From Gnetum montanum (Eukaryota > Streptophyta > Gnetopsida > Gnetales > Gnetaceae): a stretch of 64,000 nt of DNA. The stretch lies in assembly GCA_015680685.1 (NCBI GenBank), contig MNCI01010784.1, positions 31,756-95,755 on the forward strand, written 5' to 3'. The translations under genes were made by a program, and so were the position numbers. This document shows, in pieces, positions 47,028-59,400 of the stretch. Below the pieces are notes generated by a model. It was not told where the DNA came from and ran no database searches. It saw only the letters and a list, made by a program, of their open reading frames with translations. The first letter of the stretch is position 1. Each line of letters begins with the position of its first letter.

Positions 47028-47850
47028 GAATATTGTTCAAATGCATTCAATGAGTTTTTTTAGAGAAAAAGGAATTGGCATATTCGTCCTCCTACTGGAA
47101 CTTCACAAGAAAATGGAATAGTAAAAAGATGCAATAGAACGTTGGTTGAATGTGCAAAATCTATGATTATTGGTACAGGTTTGCCTAAAAGTTTTTGGGT
47201 TGACACTATTATGACTATTGCTTATTTAATTAATAGATCACCACATTCCTCTTTAAATAATGAAGTACCAAAGTCTTTGTGAAGTGGGAGACATGTTTCT
47301 TACAATCATTTAAAAGTTTTTGGATGTGTTTCTTACATACATATACAAAAGGAAAATAGATCTAAATTTAATGATAAATCAAAAAGATGTATTTTTTGTG
47401 GGTTATGGTAGTAATGAATTGGGTTTTAGATTATGGGATCCTATAGAGCAAGTGGCTGGCTTAAGGAAAATTTTATAATTTTAAGAAAATGTAACGTTTT
47501 ATGATTTTCAAAAGTAAAAGGATTTTGATTATGTTACATAGTAGGTTCCTAGATTTGTTTTGCAACCTAAAGAAGATATAATACAAGAGCAAGTGGCAAA
47601 TCAAAATACTCCAAAATTTTTGAATGACGATGAGGAGAAAGAAACTGATGAAGAGAAAAATCTTGCAAAAGATACTTCACAAGGGGTAAGACATTTAAGT
47701 AGAATAATACGTCGTCTTACTAGATTTAAAGATTATATTCTTTATATAGATTGTGGTGAGCTTGAAATGGTAAAAGAAGCTCTTGCAAAACTTGATGTAA
47801 TAAAATGGAATGGAATTCACGCCAATAGAACAGAACTTGGGAATTGCTAG
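47028..47850 (+). pseudogene. Copia integrase C-terminal half
   Basis: Immediately after the solo LTR the integrase core resumes: RPPTGTSQENGIVKRCNRTL carries the catalytic Glu context, followed by CAKSMIIGTGLPKSFWVDTI. The region to 47850 includes the acidic linker (ORF 47560-47850). Stops and frameshifts are frequent. Confidence 0.7.
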
Positions 47851-47858
47851 AATTATCT

Positions 47859-48052
47859 AAGGGATGTAAAACACTTCAAAATAGATGAATTTTTCCTTTA
47901 AAGAATGAGGTAAATGAGAAGAATCTTTATAAAGCTAGACTGGTAGCTAAAGGTTAAGGGATGTAAAACACTTCAAAATAGATGAATTTTTCCTTTAAAG
48001 AATGAGGTAAATGAGAAGAATCTTTATAAAGCTAGATTGGTAGCTAAAGGTT
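47859..48052 (+). repeat. 97-bp tandem duplication in copia pol
   Basis: AAGGGATGTAAAACACTTC starts at 47859 and again at 47956. The two 97-bp copies are almost identical, ending GTAGCTAAAGGTT. It duplicates the start of the RT domain (KARLVAKG) and shifts the frame (97 is not a multiple of three). Confidence 0.9.
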
Positions 48053-49425
48053 ATGATTAGAAACCAAGAATTGACTTTACAGACATTTTTTCTCTAGTTA
48101 TAAGCATTCTTCTATTTAGATTGTTCTTTCATTGGTTGCTTGTTTAGATTTGAAGCTAGAATAGTTAGATGTTATAACAACTTTTCTACATGGTGATTTA
48201 AATGATGAAATCTATATGCATTAACTAGAAGGACTTGTTGATCAAAATAAACCTCATTATGTGTGTTGCTTAAGGAAAATTTTATATGATTTAAAATAGA
48301 CTCCTAGGTAGTGGTACAAAAAATTTGATTCTTTTATGCACAAAATGAGTTATTGCAGGAGTGATCTTGATCATTGTGTTTATTTCTCAAGTGATAAAAA
48401 TAAATTTGTAATTTTGTTATAGTATGTAGATGATATGCTGATTGCAAGGAATGATATATCAAAAATAAAATAACGTAAGATAGAGATGAGCAAACAATTT
48501 TCTATGTAGGATTTGGGACAAGCAAAAAGAATTCTTGGAATGCATGTTTACAAAGATAAAAAGAAAAAAAAAATTATGACTTAGTCAAAGTGAGCATATT
48601 AGAAAAGTGGTGGAATGTTTTAATATCTTAGAAGTAGAACTTATAAGTACTCCTTTAGCTTCTTATTTTCAATTATCTAAGAAAGATTATCCTAGTATAG
48701 AAGAAGAAATTACCAAAGTAAAAGATATTCCATATATTTTTGTTGTTGGCTCTTTAATGTATGCTATGGTATGCACTCGTCCAGATATAACATATGCAGT
48801 AAGTGTTGTTAGTACATATATGAATAATTATGGTTGGAACCGTTCACTTGCAGTGAAATGGATTCTTAGATACCTAAAGGGCACTCAATCTGCATGTTTA
48901 TGTTTTGGAAATAATGATTTGAATATTTGTGGTTATGTCGATGCAAATTTTGTAGTTGATTTAGATACTAGATGTTCAACTATAGGTTATGCTTTTGTTT
49001 TAGGCAATTTTGTAGTAAGTTGGATGTTAAAACTTCAATCTTTGTTAACTTTGTTCACTACAGAATTTGAATATGTGGCATTGGTAGAAGCATGTAAGGA
49101 GATGTTATGGTTGCAAAGATTTTTACAATTTCTTGGTGTAAAGCAAGATAGTTATCAAATTTTATCTAATAGCCAAAGTGCTTTACATTTAGCAAGAAAG
49201 TCAGCTTATCATGACAAAACAAAACATATTAATATTAAATACCATTTTATTAAACATATTGTTGAAGAAAGCTTCATTAATTTGCAGACAATTAACACCA
49301 AGAAAAATATTGCTAATGCATTGACTAAAGTGGTTGCAAGGGATGTGCATGTTTTTTTTGCACAAAACAGCTTGAAAGGTAGAGATATAAGAATGCAGTT
49401 TGGAACAAGCACATCTCTAACTTGA
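48053..49425 (+). pseudogene. Copia reverse transcriptase remnant and RNase H
   Basis: RT is broken by many stops, but the catalytic box YVDDMLIA is intact at 48423. The last 272 codons (48607-49425) are open: VGSLMYAMVCTRPDITYAV, RYLKGTQSACLCF, GYVDANFVVDLDTR, SQSALHLARKSAYHDKTKHI are the standard RT tail and RNase H. The usual D-W-A/D-W-D is DANFVVD. Followed by the polypurine tract. Confidence 0.8.
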
Positions 49426-49458
49426 AGATTTGTCAAATTTTTCTTCAAGTGGGAGAAT

Positions 49459-49849
49459 TGTTAACTTTTAGTTAATGTAAAAAAACTTTTCGTGTATTTT
49501 TATCAACTTCTAGCTTTGTAATGTTTGCTTGAAGCAATTTTTAAAATTATCTAAAGTTTGTAATAGAAAAAAGACTGTTGTTTTCTCCTATAAATTAAAG
49601 GCTGAGAAGATGTGTTATGTACCACCAAAACAATAGCCACAAAGTGTGAAACAAAGACTTAAGAGTGTTGTAACTGCAGCAAGCTGTGAAAGTTATCAGG
49701 AACAGCTTGAGATATTTTCTCTAGATAAAGAAAGAGCTCTACATTCTTGTGGTTTTTTTCCCACTTTGGGATTTCCCTGTAAATTTCTATGTATGTTTTT
49801 CTTGTTGTCTTTGTTGTTTCAATTTGCAAATTTAATTAATTTCATAACA
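49459..49849 (+). repeat. 3' LTR of the second copia element
   Basis: 391 bp, TGTTAACTTTTAG...TTTCATAACA. Shares TATA (CCTATAAATTAAAGG) and the whole body with the 5' LTR, with many substitutions. Confidence 0.8.
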
Positions 49850-51111
49850 GAAATGTTCATTAAAAAGCTTTTCCAAACTTCTTGCTTCAGTCATTAAGAA
49901 TTATGCATGTAATGACTAAATAGTCAGCTCACTTATTTACAATGGATTGGATCTTGTATCTTGGGAGTTGTGGCCATGAGATGGAAATTTTGCAGGTTGG
50001 ATCGTAAGAAGGTCAAGCTTTAATTTTGTCATGTTGAAGAGGTGCATAGGCACAAGCAATACCAATGACGAAAGTATGCTAGTATGTTTTAATATGTACT
50101 CTAAGTTGTGGTGTTTATGTTAATGGTTGAGGAGGAAGTTGCGTGGTTTGAGGCTATGTGATTGGCATTAGTATAGACGAAAGAGGTTGTGTGACCACCA
50201 TTGTAGATGGATTGAATAAGGAGAAAGAGGTTTGAGTTGGAACATATGGTATGAAGGGGACGAAAGGAGTGTAGGAGGCTTGTATCACTTAGGGTTTGAG
50301 AGAGGGTCGAAGGGAGGCAATGAGGTGAGATAGACATCACTCAGGCTAGATACATGGAACAAGGTTGAGTAACAAATGGCGTTGACTAGAATAGTGAGGT
50401 AGATTGGAAAACAGACTAGGCTTAGTGCATAGCAATGATAGTTGTTGGCTCAAACATGATGGGATAGGCATGATGGATTCTACCCATCCCAAGTTCTTGA
50501 TTTTAATAGTCTTTGCGTGTAATGATAGTATTTGCAACATGGCAGTCCATGATTGATGAGAGAAAAAGTCTGAACATCATAAACGCCGCAATTTCCGGGA
50601 AGTTATTAATGTTGCGTAAGTCAGTCATTGTGTGTCTACAGTGATAATATTTGCAACACGGCAGTCAATGATTGATGAGAGATAAAGTGAGAACAACATA
50701 AACACCGCAAAAAACCGGATTTCGGTGCGCTTATACTTTTATTACTGTTATAACATATTCAGAGACTATAACTGTTGCATAAATTATGGGACACTTAAAA
50801 ACTTTAAATTCCAGTCTTTGCGTTGCGTAAGTTATGGGACACTTAAAAACTTTAATTTCCAGTCTTTGCGTGTCTACAGTTGCAGCACGGCGAAAAAGAA
50901 GAACAAGATAAACGCCGCATAATTTCAGTGCGCTTCTACTATTATCAGTGTTATGTCACATTCAGGGACTATAAATGTTGCGTAGGTCACGGGACACTAA
51001 GGAACGCGCCCACTGTGTTCTCTCGCGAGAGAGGGAAAAGGTTGAAAGTTCAAACCACACCCTCAAAGTTTCATTTTATTTCAGTGATTAACACATAATC
51101 ATTACAGATTT
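49850..51111 (+). promoter_or_regulatory. Upstream region of the RLP gene with tandem repeats
   Basis: No gene in 49850-50500. From 50518 a ~80-bp block (TTTGCAACA(T/C)GGCAGTC, GATTGATGAGAGA, CATAAAC(G/A)CCGCA) occurs at 50518 and 50639, with a partial third copy at 50884. A ~52-bp unit (TTATGGGACACTTAAAAACT) is tandem at 50785-50880. The part from ~50960 (GACTATAAATGTTG, GGGACAC, AGTTCAAACCA, TTCATTTTATTTC) is homologous to 41950-42075 upstream of the truncated copy, so promoter and gene were duplicated together. Confidence 0.55.
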
Positions 51112-51132
51112 TACATTATATATATATATATG
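51112..51132 (+). promoter_or_regulatory. Candidate TATA box of the RLP gene
   Basis: A TA dinucleotide run (TTATATATATATATATG) 100 bases upstream of the ATG at 51232. The truncated paralogue has the same run 45 bases before its ATG. Confidence 0.45.
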
Positions 51133-51231
51133 ATCCCTCCATCCCGGCGCAGTTACATAAAATCTGACAAATTTGTGTGTTAATTGGAGTTCCCTTCATC
51201 TCCGCAATAAGCAACTGCAAGTTTGGTGAGC

Positions 51232-54200
51232 ATGGAGTTGTATTTGGTTGCAGGCATTCTGCTTCATGTGCTGCTGCTGCTGATACTCGTGCCATGTTAC
51301 TCTCTTCCATCTGAAATGGAGATTCAAGCTTTGCTTGATATCAAGGCACACATCACACATGATCCATCCCATACTCTTAGCGGCTGGAATTATAGCAACC
51401 GTCATCAACTATGCTCCAATTGGAATGGAGTCCAATGCTTTCATGATCGTCAAAGCATCCAATCCCTGAATTTAAATTTCAGGGATCTCGTTGGTGAAAT
51501 TTCTCCATCTATTTGCAATCTTACGTTGCTAATCAATCTGACAATGTCTCACAACCAATTGTCAGGCTTCATCCCTCGGCAAATTGGTATGCTAAGGTAT
51601 CTTCAGAATCTAGACTTGGCTGGAAACCGATTTCGAGGTAATAATGATTTCCAAAAGGAGACAATTATGAATTATCTACATGTTTCTTTTGTTATCTTAT
51701 ACGGAATTGTTATCATCTTGTTTACGGAATTGTTATCATCTTGTTTCCTCCACTGTTGTTGTTACAAGTACATGAATTTACTTGTTCCTTTTGTTATACG
51801 GAATTGTTATCATCTTGTTTCCTCCACTGCTGTTGAATTTACTTGTTTCTTTTGTTATACGGAATTGTTATCATCTCTTGTTTCCTCCACTGTTGTTATA
51901 ACTTGTAACATCGGACATGAATTTACTTGTTTCCTATGCCCCGGACATTCGCAATTCGGATTCAAGAGCGCATTAAATTCGCAATGAGTACGTATTTCAT
52001 AATTTCCAATGAAATTTTGTCTGAATTTGTACATATACATTGAAATGGTCGCTTTGCCTTGCCTCGTATTGTTCTTGCGATGTCGGCATTTCACATTAAA
52101 ATCTTACATATTTTCTCCTGTTCTCAATCATACCAAAAATTTCATTTCATTGTTAAAGTGGCAAGCAAGCAATCAAGATTCATGGCATCCGCATGAGACG
52201 GACCACAGAAAACAAGACAGTAAGAATAAATAAACAAACACACGGAAATCAGGAAAGGGCTACTATGGTAACCGAAGGCCTAAGGGGCAAGTATGGGTCA
52301 TACGGAAATCAAGTTTTGGACGGGGCGTGCCAGTAAAACATTGCATTTGCATGGATTCGCCTCCCTTTGGGAGCGTCAAAGGTTCCGCCATGACTCGCAC
52401 ATTCACGCGTGTTTATTGTTCATTGCTGGGTTTTGCTCTTTTTCTCATATCTCAGCGAAAGAAAAAAAACATCGTCATGGATCATGAACATGATGATGGA
52501 TGGATGTTTGTTCAACTTTTTTAAAAATCTGTTTGCTTATAAAGCAACGAAGCCCACCAGCACATGGCCAATGGCCATATGCAAGCTCATGGTGCTCTGT
52601 TTTTACTTTCCCTATCATGGCAAGCTCATGGCCCTCTGTTTTTACTTTCCCCTTCATCATGACTAGAGTTGATTTTCCATCTGAAAGGTTTTCGATCATT
52701 GTAGGTGAGGTGAGTTACTAGGCTGTGCCTAGTTTAGTTAAGTTGTGTCTTCTTATAATGCAGTCATCTTCAACGTGGCCTTGTGGTGCCACTCACAGGT
52801 AGTCTCTAGGTGATATTGCAATCTTGTGTGCAATTTTTAAGCATTATTGGATTTACATTGTACTTGTTCTATATTTTACAATGTATTTTTATGATATATG
52901 ACATTTAATTTAAAAAAAAACTAATATATTTAAATTTTCTCTATCACGTCCCGTTCCCACTTTTTCTTGAGGCACAGGTACCCAAACATATTCAGAATCA
53001 CAAATCAGAATCACGAATCCTTGATTCCTTGCTTCGACAAATCGGATTCATTCGATGCATAGCCTGTTTCTTTTGTTATATCAAATTGTTATCATCTTGT
53101 TTCCTCCACTTGTTATAACATCGTACATTAATTTTTAGGTAACATCCCTTCAGAGCTGGGTCAGATTATGCTGCTAAATTCGTTGGATCTAAGTTATAAC
53201 AACTTCCATGGCAGGATCTCCGATGCATTAACAAATTGTTCTTCTCTTCAAAGTTTGATATTATCTGGTAATGCTTTTTCGGGTTCCATCCCTCAATGTA
53301 TCTGCCAGCTGAAACATCTGCAAGAACTGGACTTCAGTTTTAATAATATGCAGGGCCAGATTCCATCGTGTTTATCCAACTGTTCTTCTCTTCAAGAATT
53401 GACATTGTCTAGAAATGCTCTTTCGGGTTCCATCCCTCAACATATCTGCCAGCTGAAACATCTGCAAGAACTGGACTTCAGTTTTAACACTATGCAGGGC
53501 CAAACCCCTTCATGTTTATCTAACTGTTCTTCAATTCAAGAATTGAGGTTCTCTGTAAATGCTTTTTCAGGTTCCATCCCTCAACAGATCTGCCTGCTGA
53601 AACATCTGCAAGAACTGGATTTCAGTTTTAATGACCTGCAGGGCCAGATTCCCCCATGTTTATCCAACTGTTCTTCACTTGAGAAGTTGCATGTAATGTC
53701 CAATTCGCTGGGAGGCATCTTACCAGCGTCCCTGTCAGTTCTCTCAAGGCTTTCAGAGTTAACATTGGGCAACAAGTTTGGGGAGGCAGGCCGTCTCGAA
53801 GGTGCCATACCATGTCAGTGGGGGAACTTGACCCAACTCAAGGTTTTAACACTGCAATCAGACAAGATTAATGGCTCTATACCTTCAGAGTTTGGTAAGC
53901 TACAGATGCTCAGTATCTTACATTTCAGTTCACAATCCTTGTCAGGCGATTTACCACAGCAACTCGGAAATTTGTCACAGTTAAACATCTTAGATATAGA
54001 AGGAGACCTACTCACAGGATACATACCCGCAGAGCTTGGCAAACTCAAAAACCTGAAAATCCTAACGCTAACAGGAGGGAATCTCACGGGGCCATTGCCG
54101 GAGGAGCTTTGTTCTTTGACCTCGTTGAATAGTCTGTACGTGGCAGGCATATTACAAGGTCATATTCCGGATTGTGTTTATCAACTGCAGCAGCTAAGGA

Positions 54201-55717
54201 GTTTGGGTCTTGTGGGAAATGGTTTAAGAGGGGAAATTTCCTCGTCTATTTGGAATTTAACTTCCCTCCATAAGTTGGAGATATCAGGAAAAAATCTTTA
54301 TGGAATGTTGTCAGAGGAGATGTGCAATTTAACAGGCATGATGATGCTGAACGTAAGCGCAAACTTGAGAGGCCATATTCCAGATTGCATTGACAACATG
54401 AAATTTCTGGTTTTTATTATCTTACCCAACAACAAATTGAGGGGTTGCATCCCAGGGTCTATTGGTGCCCTTAGTTGGCTTCACTATCTAGATATTTCTG
54501 GAAACAGGCTTGTTGGAAATTTGCCCGCTACTCTCAAAAACTGCAGTAACCTCTACTCCTTGTTGATTTACAGCAACAACTTCAGCGGAGAAATTCAAGT
54601 CGCACTTCCATCATCCTTGAAAGTGCTCTCTGCTTTTTCAAATGGATTTTCTGGGTCTCTCTCTCAGCCATTGGCCAAATGCACGAGCCTTATAGTGCTG
54701 GATTTCAGACATAACAGTTTGAGTGGCTCACTGCCAGAATCTGTGAAGGAAATGAGACAGCTTAAAGCATTGAATTTGGGCCACAATCAGTTGGAAGGAG
54801 CCATTCCTTCATGGATAGTCAATTTAACAAACTTACAGGTTCTTGATTTATCCAACAATCGATTTCATGGTAGCATTCCAGCTCAGCTGCAATTGCTCAA
54901 GGGATTTCAACACGTGTGGCAGTGGGATTTCAGGTCCTACTCCTACCTTGGATTGCCTCTGAACGTGTATTGGGAGCTGATTTTCATGCAGAAAGGGCTG
55001 AAACTGTTCAACCTAGATAATGTGCCTCTACCTACTACTATGAAGATCATGTTCAATGAAGGGCCAGCACAGGTGAACATAAATAATGTGTCTCTTCCTG
55101 CTGCTCTGAAGATGATTTTTATCCAAAAAGGGCTGGAACTATTGAACGAGCAAATGGTATCCTCCAACAATGTACTTGACCTCTCCTGCAACAATCTCAC
55201 GGGTTCAATTCCACATAGCATTGGAGGCCTGGGCAAGTTAAGGCTGCTCAACCTGTCTCACAACATGTTGACTGGCCATATTCCTGCAAGCCTATCAAAT
55301 TTAACAAGTTTGGAACAGATCGACCTGAATTCTAATAGATTGTCTGGCATCATTCCGCAGGAATTAAACTCCCTCACCTTTTTGGCTGTTTTCAATGTGT
55401 CAAACAACCTTTTATGCAGCAAAGTTCCCACTTCTACACAGTTCACCACATTTGATGAGAGTTCATTTGCAGGGAATCCATGCTTGTGTGGATATTCTAC
55501 GAATCATCTATGCCCAGATCAAAAAATGCCAAATAACATAGCACCACCACCAGCAGTGGACAAAAGCAAAAGTCATAATGGGGGGTGGGACTGGTTTTAC
55601 GATCATGTGTCACTATTAGCATTGGGATTAGGATTTGGATTATCTTTTGGGGGAACAATTGTACTGTATTTCCATTGGGACGCTTTTCAGCGATTCTATG
55701 GTAGATACCTAATCTAG
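51232..55717 (+). CDS. LRR receptor-like protein (RLP), two exons
   Basis: CDS joins 51232-51637 and 53139-55717 (phase-1 intron, CGAG|GTAATA...TTTTTAG|GTAAC), giving 994 residues with no stop or frameshift. Residues 1-25 are a hydrophobic signal peptide; 28-66 form the LRRNT_2 cap (EIQALLDIKAHI, WNGVQC). About 25-30 extracellular LRRs of the L-x-x-L-x-x-N-x-L-x-G-x-I-P type follow. A non-LRR island lies at ~720-812, then four more LRRs and the C-terminal cap (NPCLCGYSTNHLC). A single transmembrane helix (~959-980, GxxxG-type Gly pattern) precedes a 14-residue tail; no kinase. RLPs bind peptides or microbial patterns at the plasma membrane and signal through partners such as SOBIR1/BAK1-type kinases. 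I chose ATG 51232 because it opens the signal peptide. Subfamily and ligand are unknown. Confidence 0.88.
51638..53138 (+). other. RLP intron, 1.5 kb with internal repeats
   Basis: GT-AG intron. A ~60-75-bp unit (CTTTTGTTATACGGAATTG, TATCATCTTGTTTCCTCCACT) occurs three times at 51676-51895 and once more at 53068-53120, next to the acceptor. The part between (51910-53060) is unrelated. It includes a 39-bp tandem repeat near 52570-52655 (GGCAAGCTCATGG, CTCTGTTTTTACTTTCCC). No ORF there is convincing. Confidence 0.7.
53234..53665 (+). repeat. Triplicated 144-bp (48-residue) LRR block
   Basis: Three in-frame units at 53234, 53378 and 53522, each two LRRs long (NCSSLQ..., then F/ALSGSIPQ.ICQLKHLQEL and DFSFN..QGQ.P). 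DNA similarity is much higher than between other LRRs of the gene, so this is a comparatively recent expansion of the ligand-facing solenoid. Confidence 0.85.
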
Positions 55718-56479
55718 TTGTTCTTCCTACACGGGTCTTATTATGCTGTATTATTTAAAAATATGTATGTCACACCCTTACCCATAGCCTTTAAGGTGTT
55801 CTGTCTACAGTGGTGTATTTTCTCTTAGATTGTCCATTAAATATTTCGATGCAATAATACTCCTCTTTCAAGCCAAGATGTGTTATGTGCCTTCTAGAAT
55901 TCATGGTTAATAATTTTTTTGAACTTTGGGCAAAAGAGAAATTAAACATTCACTTGGAAGCCATATGGGATAGATAAATTTTAATATTAGATGGGCGTAT
56001 GATCTAAATAGTAAAATTCAAATTAAAACATTATTATGTTTATTTAGCTTTTTTTGGATTATATCCTAATAATGGGAAATGAAAAGAAATAAAATGACAT
56101 GAAGTAACCTCAATGGTTTAAAATATTATAGAATGTATTAAGATAATAGCCAAATTCCTTGTTAACAACTTGATGTAAACTATATTTATAGCTTGCTTAA
56201 TAAAACCAAACCCAAACCATTCAATCCACATTATTGAAAGTGGCATTTTAATTTCATTTAATGAATCTAGGAAGTTTCTCAAAAACTATAGTAGATTGAA
56301 GATAAAAAAAACAAAGTGAAGCCATTCAAATTATTGAAAGTGTGTTAAAGAATATTTATGTGAGGACCTAAATTAGGTAGAATACCACAAAGACTTTTTA
56401 TAAGAATAAGCATTGCAACTTTCATTTCCTTGCTTGCAAGCTTGCTTGCCAAGCCCCTCTTCTTTCGGGCTTGGATCAA
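55718..56479. other. RLP 3' flank
   Basis: AT-rich, no gene. GCAATAATACT near 55850 could act in polyadenylation, but I see no canonical AATAAA close to the stop. Confidence 0.4.
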
Positions 56480-59400
56480 GTGATGTGCCAAATAAAAGAA
56501 TGTTTTAAGAAAATAGAAAACAATGAAGAATGCAAATGCTATTTTGGTGGATTTTACACATACAAGTTTGCATGATAAATCTAATCTTGTTCTTCAGATT
56601 TCTAGTCAAGAAAATACCAATGCTTTGATTGATGATAATGTTAAAAGCCTTAGTATCAAAAAATTGCAATTTTTGATTTCTCACTAGAATTATGGTTTAG
56701 TTAAGGATTTTGCAAGACTTCCTTCATAGGTTATTTTATTGGCTACATACCTACCCTAGTGGTTCTTAATAACCAAATATCTATGCAATGGACTTATAGA
56801 AAAATAAGCTTCATGCATGTTCAAAATCTTTTCAAGAGGGTTTTTTTACTATTTTTGTTTGATATTCCCTAATAGTTACAATAGGTTTTGCAAAAAGGGA
56901 TTTGAAATGTTGCTAGCACCTTTCTTATTACCTCCCCTTGGATTAAAGACCTTAATCCTGAAGAAGCATGTAAGCACACCCCATTTGTTTGGGTTGAATT
57001 TTTTGGGGCTCACTCTAAGCTTGATGTTATATGTTGATGATATTGCAAAGTAATTAGGGAAGGGTTTCTATGTGGAGGCCATGAAAGGTATCTAAAGACG
57101 TTCCTCAAGATGTGTTTGTGTAGTATTGAATTTGTGGCAAAAGTTAAGAAATTGCATGGAAATTCTGATTACTGGAAATCCTCCAATTTTACAAAAAATC
57201 AAGCATTTAACTTTGCCAAATTCTTACTACTCCTATCATCAACCAGATCATTGGGTTTATAATTGTTCAAAATTGTTGGCAAATTAAGAAGCTAATGAAA
57301 TTTCCAAGAAAAAAATTTAAACAAAAACTACATGCTTGTATAAGAATGGAGTATACACAACATCATCAAAAACAAGGCCAATATGATAATAGCAATGAAC
57401 AAGCATATGTATCTAATAAGGACTCCTCTCAATCTCATACTTTATATAGAAATTTGGATTCTATGGATGAAAATATTTGACAATCTCACATAGAGGTCTA
57501 GTCAATAGTAGATGATGAAGGCTTTTACATAGTATTGCATAAAGTTAAAGTTGTTGCAAGCTCAACCTCTTTTGCTAATTTGTTAAAAGGTTTTAGAAAC
57601 ATTAAAGTGTTAGCAAGGAATAATAACTTCAAAGATAAAAACCTCATAGGATTGACTAAAAAATCTTAGCAGGTGAATCTTCCATATTTCACTCAAAATC
57701 AATATCTCCTATAGTAATTGGTATAAACAATTCATATAATGTGCTTAATAAATCTTCTAAGCATGCCCCTTCTACACATTCTCTATGATTACAATTTTCT
57801 CTTAAAATGTTAGAGCATTAACAAACCCTCTTCACTTTTATCATGCACAATTGGCCATTAGTGATATACATTTAGATATAATTTTCCTTTAAGCATTTAA
57901 GCTTTAAGTTTTTAATCTTTAGGTTGTTAGTTCTTGCATAACATATTTTGTTTTATTCTGCTCAAATCATGTTGAAGGACACGGAGGTACTATTATTATA
58001 TTTTATCCTAAGTAGAACAGCTAGGTTATTGAGACTAATGCAAACTTTGTTGGAAGTCTTGTTTAGGTCATCCTCTTTATAAAGGATGAACAAGTTGGCT
58101 TATTGTCTATTTATGCTGCTGATAATGATAAACTCAAGCATGAATTGTGGGAATATATTCTTATTATTCTTAATACGATTCTCTTTATTATGGCTAGACG
58201 TTTTAAATTTGGTGCTTCATAAGGTGATAAAATTGAAGGTCAATCTATCTTTGCCATTTATAATGATAAATTCCTTTGGCTTCATATTTAGCAAAGATTC
58301 AATCCTTTTGATTTTATTGCAAATTGAAGAAATATGCATACAAATCAATAATTTACTTAGACCAATCATAGGGTTGGTCATGATAGTATCATTTCTAGAA
58401 TGAATAGAGTTTTCATATTTGCTACAACAATTTGCTAACTAGATTCTTACAATAAGCCTCCTATTTATGCTCTTTCTCAATAAAATTTATCATATTATTT
58501 TCCTATTATTTGTCATTTAATAATTGATGAGGTGAACAAAGCAGCTTGAATAAGGATATTAGTTTTAATACTTTTCTTTTGTCTAATGATCCTTGCTATA
58601 GCCTTATACAATAAGCTTCGAATATTAGCTTAAGGCTTAGAGATTAAAATGGCTAAATTACTTGTTGAAATGAGGCTATAGAAAGAATAACAAGTTGTTT
58701 GAGTACTTGTGAAGGAAATTCAAGTTAAAAAGAATACAACCAAGGCTAGATGTTGAGCATAATGTTCAATATCTCTCTCAACAACTTGGTCATTATCTTG
58801 GTGATGTTGTTCTCCAATAAGATATGGCTTAGGCAATGTTTATTCTAGTTGTTTTGGATACTTCTTATGCCTAAAGTGCATAACTAAAAGCTCAAGTTAA
58901 CTAGATTTTTATTGGAGGCAAACCTATCAAAGGTTTTTGTTTCATTATCTTAAAGGTAAATCTCCTTCTAGGAAGATTGATTTTATTTTGATTAATGGTT
59001 TAGTTGTTGACTAGGATAATGATATTCATCAACATTTCTACTATTTTTATAAATAACTCTTTTGAATTAGCTATTAAAATGGCTAAATTACTTGTTGGAA
59101 TGAGGCCATAGAAAGAATAACAAGCTATTTGAGTACTTGTGAAGGAAATTCAAGTTAAAAAGAATACAACTATGGCTAGATGTTGAGCACAATGTTCAAT
59201 ATCTCACTCAACAACTTGGTCATTATCTTGGTGATGTTGTTCTCCAATAATAGATGGCTTAGACAATGTTATTCTAGTTTTTTTGGATACTTCTTATGCC
59301 TAAAGTGCATAACTGAAAGCTCAAGTTAACTAGATTTGTATTGGAGGAAAACCTATTAAAGGTTTTTGTTTCATTATCTTAAAGGTAAATCTCCTTCTAG

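Larger units (their letters stand above)
43657..49849 (+). mobile_element. Ty1/copia retrotransposon split by a solo LTR
   Basis: LTRs 43657-44056 and 49459-49849 both start TGTTA, share TAAAATTATCTAAAGTTTGT and end TTAATTTCATAACA. Interior order: tRNA-iMet-type primer site, gag, protease, integrase, RT, RNase H, polypurine tract AAGTGGGAGAA (49447-49457). Without the family-A solo LTR inserted at 46007-47022 it would be about 5.2 kb, normal for copia. I see no convincing TSD (AGAAG versus GAAAT). LTR divergence and many stops show an old copy. Confidence 0.85.

Noticed and set aside
43652-49854. TSD for the second copia element
   Set aside because: AGAAG on the left and GAAAT on the right do not match at five bases, so I do not claim one.
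51223-51231. RLP start at TTG 51223
   Set aside because: Non-ATG; ATG 51232 opens the signal peptide and aligns with the ATG of the truncated paralogue.
53581-55449. Long minus-strand ORFs under the RLP
   Set aside because: They are frame shadows of the LRR-coding strand, with no start context, introns or domains of their own.
56817-57053. Open stretch ending in YVDD, suggesting a reverse transcriptase
   Set aside because: The other frame reads as LINE ORF1 (WIKDLNPEEA...WVEFFG), and no RT motif lies upstream of YVDD.
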